Source of the DNA: Actinomyces sp.
GTDB lineage: Bacteria > Actinomycetota > Actinomycetes > Actinomycetales > Actinomycetaceae
Direction: 5' to 3'
Length of the DNA: 41,647 bases
Assembly (NCBI RefSeq): GCF_029851875.1
Contig: NZ_JARKVC010000040.1
Location: 1 to 41,647 of the forward strand
Part shown: one piece after another, positions 15,557 to 23,490 of the stretch
Layout of the letters: every line of letters starts with the position of its first letter
How positions within the stretch are numbered: the stretch's first letter is position 1
Made by a program: the position numbers and the translations under genes
The notes under the pieces: generated by a model
What the model saw: only the letters and a program-made list of their open reading frames with translations
The model's database searches: none
What the model was told of the DNA's origin: nothing

Positions 15557-15584
15557 ATTCTACGACATGGGTTCTTAATCAACC
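15557..15584 (-). promoter_or_regulatory. Promoter of DUF3117 gene
   Basis: On the minus strand GGTTGA (15579-15584) and TAGAAT (15557-15562) are 16 bases apart. The region is unusually AT-rich for this window. Transcription would start about 50 bases before ATG 15504. Confidence 0.55.
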
Positions 15585-15614
15585 GCTAAAAGGTGGCCAA
15601 GTCCACTCAGGTCC

Positions 15615-15629
15615 GGCTGCTGTACAGCC
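15615..15629 (-). terminator. Weak hairpin after LOG gene
   Basis: GGCTG (15615-15619) pairs with CAGCC (15625-15629) downstream of the LOG stop. A TTTT run on the minus strand lies about 25 bases further on. Low-strength candidate terminator. Confidence 0.3.
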
Positions 15630-15647
15630 TTGCCGCAGGCTCGTGGC

Positions 15648-16415
15648 TCAGGCCTGGTCCGCCAGCGGACCCTCGTCTGCGCGCACGCGCCGGGCAGCGC
15701 CCACCACGTAGTCCACGGCCTCCTCAGCGGTGTCTGCCAGGTGGAGGAGACCAGGGTCGTCTGCGCAGATGACGCCCTCGTCCACGAGGGTCCCGCGCAG
15801 CCAGTCCACGAGCCCTGACCAGAACGCCCTGCCCACCAGGACGACCGGGAAGCCTCCTACCTTGCGGGTCTGGACCAGGGTAAGGGCCTCGAAGAGCTCG
15901 TCCATCGTGCCAAAGCCGCCGGGCATGACCACGAAGCCGTCGGAGTACTTGACGAACATGGTCTTGCGGGCGAAGAAGTAGCGGAAGTTGACCCCCAGGT
16001 CCACGTACTCGTTCACGCCCTGCTCGTGCGGCAGCTCGATGCCCAGCCCCACCGACACCCCGCCGGCCTGGTGCGCGCCCTTGTTGGCCGCCTCCATGAC
16101 GCCAGGACCGCCGCCGGTGATCACGGCGTAGCCCGCACGGGCGATTCCCGCCCCCACCTGCTCGGCCAGGGCGTAGGCCGGCGCGTCCGGCTTGGTACGG
16201 GCGGAGCCGAAGACACTGATCGCCGGCCCCAGCTCAGCCAGCGCCCCGAAGCCCTCAACGAACTCCGCCTGGATCCGCATCACCCGCCAGGGGTCCTTGT
16301 GCAGCCAGTCGGTGTCATCGCGGCTGGACAGCAGCCGGGCGTCCGTGGTCTGGGAGGGGATCTGGGTGCCGCGCAGGAGCACCGGCCCCTTACGGTAGGA
16401 CTCTCTCTTGCTCAT
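15648..16415 (-). CDS. TIGR00730/LOG-family nucleotide phosphoribohydrolase
   Basis: This 255-aa Rossmann-fold protein belongs to the LOG family, which hydrolyses (cytokinin) nucleoside 5'-monophosphates to base plus ribose 5-phosphate. The diagnostic motifs are present: GGGPGVMEAANKGA (101-114), ARK (149-151) and PGGFGTMDELFEAL (165-178). The bacterial role may be general purine or pyrimidine nucleotide salvage, or cytokinin production as shown for some actinobacteria. The start ATG 16415 is preceded at 7 bases by CAGGAT and has only a distant AGGA. The gene lies between dapE and DUF3117, a recurring actinobacterial arrangement. It is not obviously co-transcribed with dapE (126 bases away). 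Confidence 0.92.
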   Translation of the reverse strand: MSKRESYRKGPVLLRGTQIPSQTTDARLLSSRDDTDWLHKDPWRVMRIQAEFVEGFGALAELGPAISVFGSARTKPDAPAYALAEQVGAGIARAGYAVITGGGPGVMEAANKGAHQAGGVSVGLGIELPHEQGVNEYVDLGVNFRYFFARKTMFVKYSDGFVVMPGGFGTMDELFEALTLVQTRKVGGFPVVLVGRAFWSGLVDWLRGTLVDEGVICADDPGLLHLADTAEEAVDYVVGAARRVRADEGPLADQA

Positions 16416-16422
16416 GGGGACG

Positions 16423-16428
16423 ATCCTG
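16423..16428 (-). promoter_or_regulatory. -10-like CAGGAT upstream of LOG gene
   Basis: CAGGAT on the minus strand ends 7 bases before ATG 16415. Confidence 0.3.
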
Positions 16429-16541
16429 CCCCACGACGGAGGCGTCGGCGCCTGCTGGCTCCTGAGCTGCGGGCGAACACTCGGTGAACGCTGCTCGTCA
16501 CCAGGCGCGGTGGCGCCTTCCCCAGCCCCGTCCTTCGGGGG

Positions 16542-17726
16542 TCAGGCGAGCCAGTCGCGCAAGGTGGCGGCGACGACGTCAATCTGAGAGACCGGGCAGT
16601 GCTCGTCGTCGGTGTGGCAGAGCGCGGGGTCCCCGGGGCCCAGGTTGACTGCGGGCACCCCGGCGGCGCTGAAGCGGGCGACGTCGGTCCACCCCAGCTT
16701 GGGGCGGACCTGTCCCCCACGAGCGCGCACGATGTCCACCAGGTCGCCTGCCAGCGGGGAGGCCAGAGCGGGCCGGGCGGCCTCGCACAGGTCGTCCACC
16801 GTCACGGTGACCGCCCCGGTGCCCACGTCGATGACGGGCGGCTCCTCGTCGCCGACGACGTCGGCCGGCTCACCGGCCAGGACCCTCAGTGCCCGGGCCA
16901 GGGCCTGGCGGGCAGCAAGGTCCGGGGCGAAGCGGTAGCTGACGGTGAGGCGGCAGGAGTCGGGCACGGTGTTGGTCGCGACCCCGCCCTCGATGAGGAC
17001 CACGTTGAAGGACTCGCGATAGCTCAGCCCCTCGACCTCGACCTGTCGCAGTGGTGCCGCCTCGATGCGTCGGACGAGCCGTGCGGCGGCGTGCACGGCG
17101 TTGGCCCCCAGCCAGGCGCGTGCGCAGTGGGCGGCACGGCCGGGCACGTCGAGGACGAGACGCAGCGCGCCGTTGCACCCGCCCTCGACGTGGCCGGCCG
17201 TGGGCTCGCCCAGGACGGCGAAGTCGGCCTCGAACCAGTCGGGGTGCGCGGCCATCGCCCTGCCCAGGCCGGAGCGCTCGGCGGTGACCTCCTCCTGGTC
17301 GTAGAGCACCCAGGTCACGTCGTGGCGTGGGGTGGCAAGCGCTGCGGCCAGGTGGAGGATGACGCAGGCCCCGCCCTTCATGTCGACGGCGCCGCGCCCC
17401 CACACCACCTGCTCGCCTGCCCGTTCCTCCAGGCGACCCGGCAGGTTCGAGGTCACCTCGGAGACCGGGACGGTGTCGAGGTGACCGGCGACGATGACCC
17501 GGTGGGGCCGCCCCAGGTGGGTCCTGGCGACGACGGTGTTGCCGTGGCGCAGCACCTCCAGGTGGGAGCAGGCGGCGAGCGCGGACTCGACGGCGTCGGC
17601 CAGCGCCTCCTCGCTCCCTGACACGCTCGGGACGTTCACGAGCGCCAGGGCCAGCTCAGCCACAGGCGCGTCCAGGTCAGGCAGGCGCGGGCTGCCGCAG
17701 GCGACGACGCGGGAGGAAGGAGCCAT
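16542..17726 (-). CDS. dapE: Succinyl-diaminopimelate desuccinylase
   Basis: This cytosolic M20 metallohydrolase removes succinate from N-succinyl-LL-diaminopimelate, on the way to meso-DAP and lysine. The 394-aa protein has both zinc-site motifs: AGHLDTVP (H82, D84), GRGAVDMKGG (D115), YDQEEV (E145, E146), LGEPTAG (E174) and a C-terminal LCHTDDEHC with the last His ligand. GWTDVARF is typical of DapE rather than peptidases of this family. The start ATG 17726 has TATCGT 6 bases upstream and no SD, so it is probably leaderless. dapD, often next to dapE in actinobacteria, is not in this window. Assignment to DapE rather than ArgE rests on overall similarity and neighbourhood. Confidence 0.9.
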   Translation of the reverse strand: MAPSSRVVACGSPRLPDLDAPVAELALALVNVPSVSGSEEALADAVESALAACSHLEVLRHGNTVVARTHLGRPHRVIVAGHLDTVPVSEVTSNLPGRLEERAGEQVVWGRGAVDMKGGACVILHLAAALATPRHDVTWVLYDQEEVTAERSGLGRAMAAHPDWFEADFAVLGEPTAGHVEGGCNGALRLVLDVPGRAAHCARAWLGANAVHAAARLVRRIEAAPLRQVEVEGLSYRESFNVVLIEGGVATNTVPDSCRLTVSYRFAPDLAARQALARALRVLAGEPADVVGDEEPPVIDVGTGAVTVTVDDLCEAARPALASPLAGDLVDIVRARGGQVRPKLGWTDVARFSAAGVPAVNLGPGDPALCHTDDEHCPVSQIDVVAATLRDWLA

Positions 17727-17732
17727 GGGACA

Positions 17733-17738
17733 ACGATA
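17733..17738 (-). promoter_or_regulatory. -10 box TATCGT of dapE, leaderless start
   Basis: TATCGT on the minus strand ends 6 bases before ATG 17726. Confidence 0.45.
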
Positions 17739-17830
17739 GGCGCAGGTCCAAAAGGCCTGCTACGAGCGTACGCCGCCTGGTCAGCACGGACGTGACGGCG
17801 TTCATGACGGAGCTGCGCTCCCTGGACGAG

Positions 17831-17850
17831 CAGGTACACGCTGGTACCTG
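17831..17850 (-). terminator. Short hairpin after lpdA
   Basis: CAGGTAC (17831-17837) pairs with GTACCTG (17844-17850) around a six-base loop, 36 bases past the end of the minus-strand flavoprotein gene. Confidence 0.4.
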
Positions 17851-17885
17851 TGGGGCACGAGTGCAGACGGTGAGAACCTGTCGTC

Positions 17886-19382
17886 TCAGCGCACGTGCAG
17901 CTGGCGGGCGGCCTCGGTGATCGTTCCTGACAGCGAGGGGTAGACGCTGAAGGCGTTCATCACCTGCTCGACGGTCAGTCGGTGGGTCACGGCCAGGGTC
18001 ACGGCCAGGACCTGCTCGCTGGCGGCCCTGCCCACGATGACTCCGCCCAGGACCTCCCCGCTGCGACGCTGGGAGAAGAGCTTGACGAAGCCCTCGCTGA
18101 TCCCGGCCATCTTGGCGCGAGGATTGCGTGCCAGCGGGACGGTGGTGGACACGGCGTCGTAGGCCTCCAGCTCCCCCTCCATGATGCCGATCGAGGCGAT
18201 CTCCGGCATCGTGAAGACGGCCTGAGCCACGGTGGACACCTTCAGCGGGGCCACGGCGTCCCCCAGGGCGTGACGCATCGCGATCCGCCCCTGCATCGCG
18301 GCCACCGAGGCCAGGGGCAGGACGCCGGTGCAGTCCCCTGCCGCGTAGACACGGTAGGCCGTGGTCCGCGAGACCCGGTCGACCTTGATGTGCCCGGAGC
18401 CGGTCAGCTCGACTCCTGCCTCGACCAGGCCCAGCCCGGCCGTGGCCGGGACCGCGCCCACGGCCATGAGACAGTGCGAGCCGGCCACGAGCCGGCCGTC
18501 CGCCAGCTCGACCTCGACGTGCTCGCGCGCCGGTGCGCCGTCGTCCTTGACGACGCGCGCGGCAACCGCGCGGGCACCGGAGAGCACGCGCATGCCGCGA
18601 GCGCGGAAGCGTCCCTCAACCAGCTCGGCGGCGTCGGCGTCCACCGTAGGCAGGACGCGCTGGCGGCTGGAGACCAGGGTGACGCGGCTGCCCAGGGCCA
18701 GGTAGGCGCCTGCAAGCTCGGCCCCGGTCACGCCTGAGCCCACGACGATGAGGTGCTCGGGCAGCTCGTCGAGGTCGTAGAGCTGGGTCCAGGTCAGGAC
18801 GCGTCGTCCGTCCGGCTGGGCGCTGGCCAGGCACCGGGGGCGGGCACCGGTGGCGACCAGGACGATGTCGGCACCCAGGTCCTGCGGCACGCTGCACCCC
18901 AGCGGCGCATCGGCCTGCTGCACCCCGGCCCCCAGCCACGGTCCGGGCGCAGGGCCGACGTGAACGGTCCGCGTGCCGGTGGCGTCCAGGCTCCCCAGGC
19001 GGGCACGGCCGTGGATGACCTCAATGCCTTTCTCAGCCATGCGCAGGGTCAGGTCATGGGACTGCTCACTGGCCAGGCGCCGTACGCGGGCGTTGAGCAC
19101 CGCCATCCCAGGCGCCTGCTCCTGGCGCGGCGTCCGTCCGTCATCGTCAGCGCCGGCCAGGGACTCCGCTGCGGCGACGAGCGTCTTGGAGGGAACGACG
19201 TCGGTCAGGACCGCCGAGCCGCCCAGGCCCCGGTCCTCGACCAGCCGCACCTGGGCACCGAGCTGGGCGGCCACCAGCGCGGCCTCGTACCCTGCCGGCC
19301 CGCCTCCGACGATGACGACGCGCTGACCACGTCGGACCGGTGAGACGTCGTCGGGAAGGGCAGGGGCAGCAGCGTTGCTCAC
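17886..19382 (-). CDS. lpdA: LpdA-type NAD(P)H-quinone oxidoreductase, redox cysteines missing
   Basis: This 498-aa FAD/NAD flavoprotein has the disulfide-reductase fold but not its chemistry. The FAD motif is VVIVGGGPAGYEAAL (GGGPAG at 26-31), the NAD(P) motif VVGSGVTGAEL at about 215, and the second FAD motif YAAGDCTG. The site that in dihydrolipoamide dehydrogenase reads GGxCxxxGCxPSK is here GGSAVLTDVVPSK (54-66), with A57 and V62 in place of both cysteines. M. tuberculosis LpdA (Rv3303c) also lacks the pair and reduces quinones. The expected role is electron transfer to quinones, possibly in oxidative-stress defence. Start GTG 19382 has CATCAT 6 bases upstream; GGAGGG abuts the GTG too closely for a normal SD. 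It is divergent from the phosphosugar mutase gene, as in mycobacteria. Confidence 0.88.
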   Translation of the reverse strand: MSNAAAPALPDDVSPVRRGQRVVIVGGGPAGYEAALVAAQLGAQVRLVEDRGLGGSAVLTDVVPSKTLVAAAESLAGADDDGRTPRQEQAPGMAVLNARVRRLASEQSHDLTLRMAEKGIEVIHGRARLGSLDATGTRTVHVGPAPGPWLGAGVQQADAPLGCSVPQDLGADIVLVATGARPRCLASAQPDGRRVLTWTQLYDLDELPEHLIVVGSGVTGAELAGAYLALGSRVTLVSSRQRVLPTVDADAAELVEGRFRARGMRVLSGARAVAARVVKDDGAPAREHVEVELADGRLVAGSHCLMAVGAVPATAGLGLVEAGVELTGSGHIKVDRVSRTTAYRVYAAGDCTGVLPLASVAAMQGRIAMRHALGDAVAPLKVSTVAQAVFTMPEIASIGIMEGELEAYDAVSTTVPLARNPRAKMAGISEGFVKLFSQRRSGEVLGGVIVGRAASEQVLAVTLAVTHRLTVEQVMNAFSVYPSLSGTITEAARQLHVR

Positions 19383-19388
19383 CCCTCC

Positions 19389-19394
19389 ATGATG
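19389..19394 (-). promoter_or_regulatory. -10-like CATCAT of lpdA
   Basis: CATCAT on the minus strand ends 6 bases before GTG 19382, consistent with a leaderless mRNA. Confidence 0.35.
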
Positions 19395-19564
19395 CCTGAG
19401 TCTTTAGTCCTAGGGGCCGGTTCGGAGGACTGAGCTTCGGCCACCGCCCTGACGGGACGCCCGATCAGGCCCTCACAGGGCCCGCTCTGCTGTGTCTGGC
19501 GCCACGCATGACAGCCATCACGAAGCCCACGGAAAAGACCGTATGAACGGTAGCGTCACCTGTC

Positions 19565-21304
19565 ATGAGTCAGTCTCCCGCGGGCTCCTCCTTCCCGCTT
19601 CTCGACACCGATGCCGTCACCGCCTGGGTCAACGAGGACCCGGACGAGACCACGCGAGAGGAGCTGCGCTCCTTGCTGACCCGCCACGAGGCGGGGGACG
19701 CGGAGGCGACGGCAGAGCTTGCTGACGCCTTCTCCGGCCCCCTCCGGTTCGGCACCGCCGGACTGCGCGGGCGACTGGGTGGCGGGCCCGCCCGCATGAA
19801 CCGGGTCGTGGTCATCCGGGCCGCTGCCGGCCTGTCGGCCTACCTGCGTGAGCAGCTGGGTGAGGGATTCACCGTCGTCATCGGCTACGACGCCCGCCAC
19901 AACTCCGAGCTCTTCGCCCGGGACACCGCCTCGGTGGTCACCGGGGCCGGCGGCCGGGCGGTCCTGTTCGACCGTTCCTGCCCCACCCCGGCCCTCGCCT
20001 TCGCCCTGCGGGACCTGGGCTACGACGCCGGCGTCATGGTCACGGCCTCCCACAACCCGCCGCAGGACAACGGCTACAAGGTCTACCTGGGGGGACGGGC
20101 CGTGACGGACGCAGGCCAGGGCGCTCAGATCGTCCCGCCCTACGACGCCGAGATCGCCGCCAGGATCGCCGCCGTCGGCCCGCTGTCCGGGGTGGCGATG
20201 CCGCGATCGGGCTGGGACACGATCGGTGAGGAGGTGCTGGCCGAGTACACCCAGACGGCTGCTCGCGCCGCCCGGATGGGCGCGGCCGCACCGCTGAAGA
20301 TCGTGCTGACCGCGATGCACGGGGTGGGCGGTCAGGTCTGCCGCGACGCGCTGGCGCAGGCAGGCTTCGACGACATCGTCGTGGTGCCTGAGCAGTTCGA
20401 GCCGGATCCCGACTTCCCCACCGTCACCTTCCCCAACCCGGAGGAGCCTGGCGCGCTGGACCTGTCCCTCGCCCTGGCCCGTGAGGTCGGTGCGGACCTG
20501 GTCCTGGCCAACGACCCTGACGCGGACCGCTGCTCGGCCGCGATCCCGGACGAGCACGCGCCTGGGGGCTGGCGCCAGCTCACCGGCGACGAGGTCGGTT
20601 CGGTCCTGGGCGAGCAGGCTGCCGAGCTGGCTGCCTTCGCCGGCACCGGGATCCTGGCGAACTCGATCGTCTCCTCGCGCCTGCTGCGCAAGATCGCCCA
20701 GGCCCACGGGCTCGGGCACCGCAACGCCTTGACCGGCTTCAAGTGGATCAGCCGCGTTCCCGGGCTCGTCTTCGGTTACGAGGAGGCCCTCGGGTACTGC
20801 GTGGACCCCGAGCACGTCCGTGACAAGGACGGGATCTCCGCATCGGTCCGCCTGGCTGTGCTGGCCTCGGTGCTCAAGCAGCAGGGACGCACGATCACCG
20901 ACCTGCTCGACCGCCTGGCCCGCGAGCACGGCCTGTACGCCACGAGCCCGCTGAGCGTGCGCGTGGAGGACCTGTCCTTCATCACCGACGCCATGGAGCG
21001 TCTGCGGGCGGGCGGGGCGCCGGCCAGGCTGGCTGGGTCCCCGGTGGTGGACGTCTTCGACCTGCTTGACGGTGCCTCGGACGGCAACGGCGGTCAGCTG
21101 CCGCCCGCGAACGGCCTCATCTTCAAGACCGCTGCGGACGACCGGGTGGTGGTGCGTCCCTCGGGCACCGAGCCGAAGCTCAAGTGCTACTGCGAGGTCG
21201 TCATCCCGGTGGCTGTGGACGAGCCGGTGGAGGTCGCCCGCCGTACCGCGGCTGATCGCCTGGAGGCCATCAAGGCGGACCTGCGCGGGGTCCTCGGGAT
21301 CTGA
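19565..21304 (+). CDS. Phosphosugar mutase (PGM2/PmmB-like, alpha-D-phosphohexomutase)
   Basis: This 579-aa four-domain enzyme moves phosphate between C1 and C6 (hexoses) or C1 and C5 (pentoses). The phosphoserine loop is TASHNPPQDNGYKVY with S162; the metal loop is NDPDADRC (about 317-321); the sugar loop is FGYEEALGY (about 403); the phosphate loop is RPSGTEPKLK (about 530). The long form with PQDNGYKVY and FKWISR resembles human PGM2, a phosphopentomutase, and mycobacterial PmmB. It may serve GDP-mannose synthesis with the guanylyltransferase at 33209, or convert deoxyribose 1-phosphate to 5-phosphate for DeoC. The start ATG 19565 has no SD; TAGCGT ends 8 bases upstream. Confidence 0.88.
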   Translation: MSQSPAGSSFPLLDTDAVTAWVNEDPDETTREELRSLLTRHEAGDAEATAELADAFSGPLRFGTAGLRGRLGGGPARMNRVVVIRAAAGLSAYLREQLGEGFTVVIGYDARHNSELFARDTASVVTGAGGRAVLFDRSCPTPALAFALRDLGYDAGVMVTASHNPPQDNGYKVYLGGRAVTDAGQGAQIVPPYDAEIAARIAAVGPLSGVAMPRSGWDTIGEEVLAEYTQTAARAARMGAAAPLKIVLTAMHGVGGQVCRDALAQAGFDDIVVVPEQFEPDPDFPTVTFPNPEEPGALDLSLALAREVGADLVLANDPDADRCSAAIPDEHAPGGWRQLTGDEVGSVLGEQAAELAAFAGTGILANSIVSSRLLRKIAQAHGLGHRNALTGFKWISRVPGLVFGYEEALGYCVDPEHVRDKDGISASVRLAVLASVLKQQGRTITDLLDRLAREHGLYATSPLSVRVEDLSFITDAMERLRAGGAPARLAGSPVVDVFDLLDGASDGNGGQLPPANGLIFKTAADDRVVVRPSGTEPKLKCYCEVVIPVAVDEPVEVARRTAADRLEAIKADLRGVLGI

Positions 21305-21333
21305 GACCCGCCGCCCTCCCCCTCCCTCCCGTC

Positions 21334-22170
21334 CTAGGAGCGGTGCAGGCGCTGCGGGTCGTAGACGAGGTTGAAGAAGCCGCCGTCGCGGCGGCCCCCG
21401 GTCTCCTCGTCAAGGGCACGAGCCACCAGGGCGTGGTGGCCAAGGAACTCGAAAGGCACCTCGTCGCTGCGGCCGGCCAGGACCTCATCACACAGCTCGA
21501 CCGCCTCGTCGAGGATGCTCACCGGGGCGTCAGTGACACCGTGGGTGATGAGGACGCGGTCGTACAGTCCGCGCGTCCTGGCCCTCAGCGCGACGACGTT
21601 GTCCCGGTACTCCTCGACGCTGACCGAGTTGCGGTCATACATGAAGGTGCGCTGGTTACAGCCGTCACCGAGAACCAGGAGACGGTCCTGGACGATGAGG
21701 AAGGCAGTCATGCCCGGCGTGTGCCCGGGAAAGTGGAGGGCCTGGACCTGGACGCCACCGGCATCGAAGACCTCACCGTCACGCATCGCTCGGACGGTGA
21801 CCGGGAAGGGCGGGACGAGGTCATCCTCCTCCACCAGCTCTGCTCTGGCGCCCAGCCCCATCGCGATGTACTCGCGACGCACCTCCAGGCTCGCCATCTC
21901 GCGGTAGACGGGCATGTCAAGGATGTTGAGACGGACCTCGTCGAACTCACCAGCCCCCATGGCGTGGTCCACGTGCCCGTGCGTGAGCAGGACGGTGAGA
22001 GGCTTGTCAGTCAGGGACTCCACGAGCGCACGCAGCCCGCGCACCCCGGCCCCGGTGTCGATGAGGATGGCCCGGTCGCCGCCCTGAACGAGGTAGAGAA
22101 TCTCTCCCGTCAGCGACCGGATCGCGGTGACCCTCTCGGTCACCGGCTCTGTGGTGCCATAGCCCAGCAT
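21334..22170 (-). CDS. Metallo-beta-lactamase-fold hydrolase
   Basis: This 278-aa protein has the MBL fold with a binuclear metal site: THGHVDHAMG (H64, H66, D68, H69), HFPGHTPG (H146/H150), VLGDG (D169) and LITHG (H210) as a likely last ligand. Substrate is unknown; relatives include glyoxalase II-like and lactonase-like enzymes. Start ATG 22170 is supported by GGGAGG 8 bases upstream; the frame is open 41 codons further but without a good start. It is divergent from a lacI-type gene and shares a region with a clear operator array, so it is likely controlled by that regulator. It ends 29 bases from the phosphosugar mutase stop. Confidence 0.85.
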   Translation of the reverse strand: MLGYGTTEPVTERVTAIRSLTGEILYLVQGGDRAILIDTGAGVRGLRALVESLTDKPLTVLLTHGHVDHAMGAGEFDEVRLNILDMPVYREMASLEVRREYIAMGLGARAELVEEDDLVPPFPVTVRAMRDGEVFDAGGVQVQALHFPGHTPGMTAFLIVQDRLLVLGDGCNQRTFMYDRNSVSVEEYRDNVVALRARTRGLYDRVLITHGVTDAPVSILDEAVELCDEVLAGRSDEVPFEFLGHHALVARALDEETGGRRDGGFFNLVYDPQRLHRS

Positions 22171-22270
22171 GCTGCTGCCTCCCGTCCTCTCCTTCCCCAG
22201 CCAGGCCTCACGCCGTGTCTGCCATGACGGGCTCGTGCCCGTGCCTCGCAGAGCCGGAACCTGCGGCGGG

Positions 22271-22276
22271 GATATG
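22271..22276 (-). promoter_or_regulatory. -10-like CATATC of MBL-fold gene
   Basis: CATATC on the minus strand lies 100 bases from ATG 22170. Its -35 position would fall inside the palindrome 22282-22305, so a regulator bound there should repress it. Confidence 0.4.
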
Positions 22277-22281
22277 CCCTT

Positions 22282-22305
22282 TGTTAGTAACACGAGTTAC
22301 TAACA
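22282..22305. promoter_or_regulatory. Perfect 10-4-10 palindrome, LacI-type operator
   Basis: TGTTAGTAAC and GTTACTAACA are perfect inverted repeats around ACGA, so the centre is CpG, as is typical for LacI/GalR operators. It lies between the divergent MBL-fold and LacI-type genes. Confidence 0.75.
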
Positions 22306-22326
22306 CGTGACAGTAGCACGTATTAC
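22288..22326. repeat. Three 13-bp direct repeats with CpG centres
   Basis: TAACACGAGTTAC (22288), TAACACGTGACAG (22301) and TAGCACGTATTAC (22314) follow each other without gaps. The CACG core recurs every 13 bases. The first and third units, with the preceding G, form near-palindromes GTAACACGAGTTAC and GTAGCACGTATTAC that agree at 11 of 14 positions. Confidence 0.75.
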
Positions 22327-22356
22327 CTCCGCGCCAGAGACCCGCCCCGACTGCCG

Positions 22357-22362
22357 CATAAT
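22357..22362 (+). promoter_or_regulatory. -10-like CATAAT of lacI-type gene
   Basis: CATAAT lies 38 bases before GTG 22401 and downstream of the operator array. No clear -35 is seen. Confidence 0.45.
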
Positions 22363-22400
22363 GTCTCCCAGCAGCAGGACCCAAGGCCCCAGGGAGCAGC

Positions 22401-23477
22401 GTGGCAAGACGAGTGACCGCCCAGAACGTGGCCAACCGGGCCGGGGTCTCACGGACCACCGTGAGCCTCGTGCTCAACGACCGCGCTGACTCCATCCCTG
22501 AGGAGACACGGCGCAGGGTGCTGGCAGCCGCCGCCTGCCTCGGCTACGTCCCCTCCGCCGCGGGCCGGGCGCTGCGCAAGGGCGGCAGCGACCTCGTCCT
22601 CGTCCTCGCGGCAGGCGCAGGTGCCGCCGATCTGAACGACTACATGTGGGAGTCCTTCGCCCAGGGCTTCCAGGAGCAGGGTCTCACCACGGTCTTCTCA
22701 CGCACGGCCGGCTCCATGACTCCCCTGCGCGCGCTCCTGGAGGAGCTGCGCCCGCGCGTCATCCTCTCCCTCGTCCCCCTCTCCCACGACGACTCCCGCC
22801 TCGTGGCTCAGCTCGGCATCCCGCTGGTCTCGCCTGGCACCACCTATGACTCCCTCTTTGACGCGCTCCAGCGCGCGCTCGGCACCACGCAGGCCAGCTA
22901 CCTGCTCTCACGCGGACACCGTCGGCTCGTCTACGCCTCAGCGGACGCCGTTCCCGCTGCCAACGCGGTGCTGCTCGAACGCCACAGCGCCTTCATCGCC
23001 GCGGTCAGCGCCAGCGACGAGGCCACGCTCGTCGGCACGCTCCACTGCGACCCGCGCTCGCCCCAGGCTGTCGAGGACCTCAGCCGGCAGCTCGATGACC
23101 TGACCAGCGCGCAAGGCGCTGAGCCCGATGCCGTCGCCGCCTTCAACGACGACGTCGCGGCGGCCTGCCTCAAGGCCCTGGCGCAGACAGGCCGACGGGT
23201 CCCGCAGGACGTCGCCGTCATCGGCGTCGACAACCTCGCCCTCAGCCGTTTCCTGAGCCCTGCGCTGACCACGGTCGCCCTCGACGCGGAGGGAGCATGG
23301 ACGCGGCAGGTGGTCGATACCGTCATGACGGCCCTGGAGCAGACGCCGGAGGCGAAGGGCCAGGAGCCCGACGAGCCGGTGCCCGAGGATCTCCAGGACC
23401 CGCAGCCGGGTCCCGACCAGGCAGTGCCCCAGGCTCCGGCTCCCGGTGTCAAGGTCGTCATCCGGCAGTCGGCCTGA
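22401..23477 (+). CDS. LacI/GalR family transcriptional regulator
   Basis: This 358-aa repressor has an N-terminal HTH (VTAQNVANRAGVSRTTVSLVL, about 5-25), hinge region (SAAGRALRKGG) and a periplasmic-binding-protein-like effector domain with DVAVIGVDN and TTVALD. Between the last helix (VVDTVMTALEQ) and the final strand VKVVIRQSA there is a run of about 35 residues rich in Pro, Glu, Gln and Asp. Most LacI members join these with a short turn. GTG 22401 follows GGGAG in a good SD position. Likely targets are its own promoter and the divergent MBL-fold gene, through the CpG-centred operators. The convergent deo genes are a second possibility (CytR-like), but I see no matching operator upstream of them. 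Confidence 0.9.
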   Translation: MARRVTAQNVANRAGVSRTTVSLVLNDRADSIPEETRRRVLAAAACLGYVPSAAGRALRKGGSDLVLVLAAGAGAADLNDYMWESFAQGFQEQGLTTVFSRTAGSMTPLRALLEELRPRVILSLVPLSHDDSRLVAQLGIPLVSPGTTYDSLFDALQRALGTTQASYLLSRGHRRLVYASADAVPAANAVLLERHSAFIAAVSASDEATLVGTLHCDPRSPQAVEDLSRQLDDLTSAQGAEPDAVAAFNDDVAAACLKALAQTGRRVPQDVAVIGVDNLALSRFLSPALTTVALDAEGAWTRQVVDTVMTALEQTPEAKGQEPDEPVPEDLQDPQPGPDQAVPQAPAPGVKVVIRQSA

Positions 23478-23490
23478 CCGTCACCCGCGC

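Noticed and set aside
17753-17930. Short plus-strand frame with TDVTAFMTELRSLDEQVHAG
   Set aside because: It looks a little protein-like but has no good SD, runs into lpdA antisense and matches nothing I know. A decayed gene cannot be excluded, but there is no positive support.
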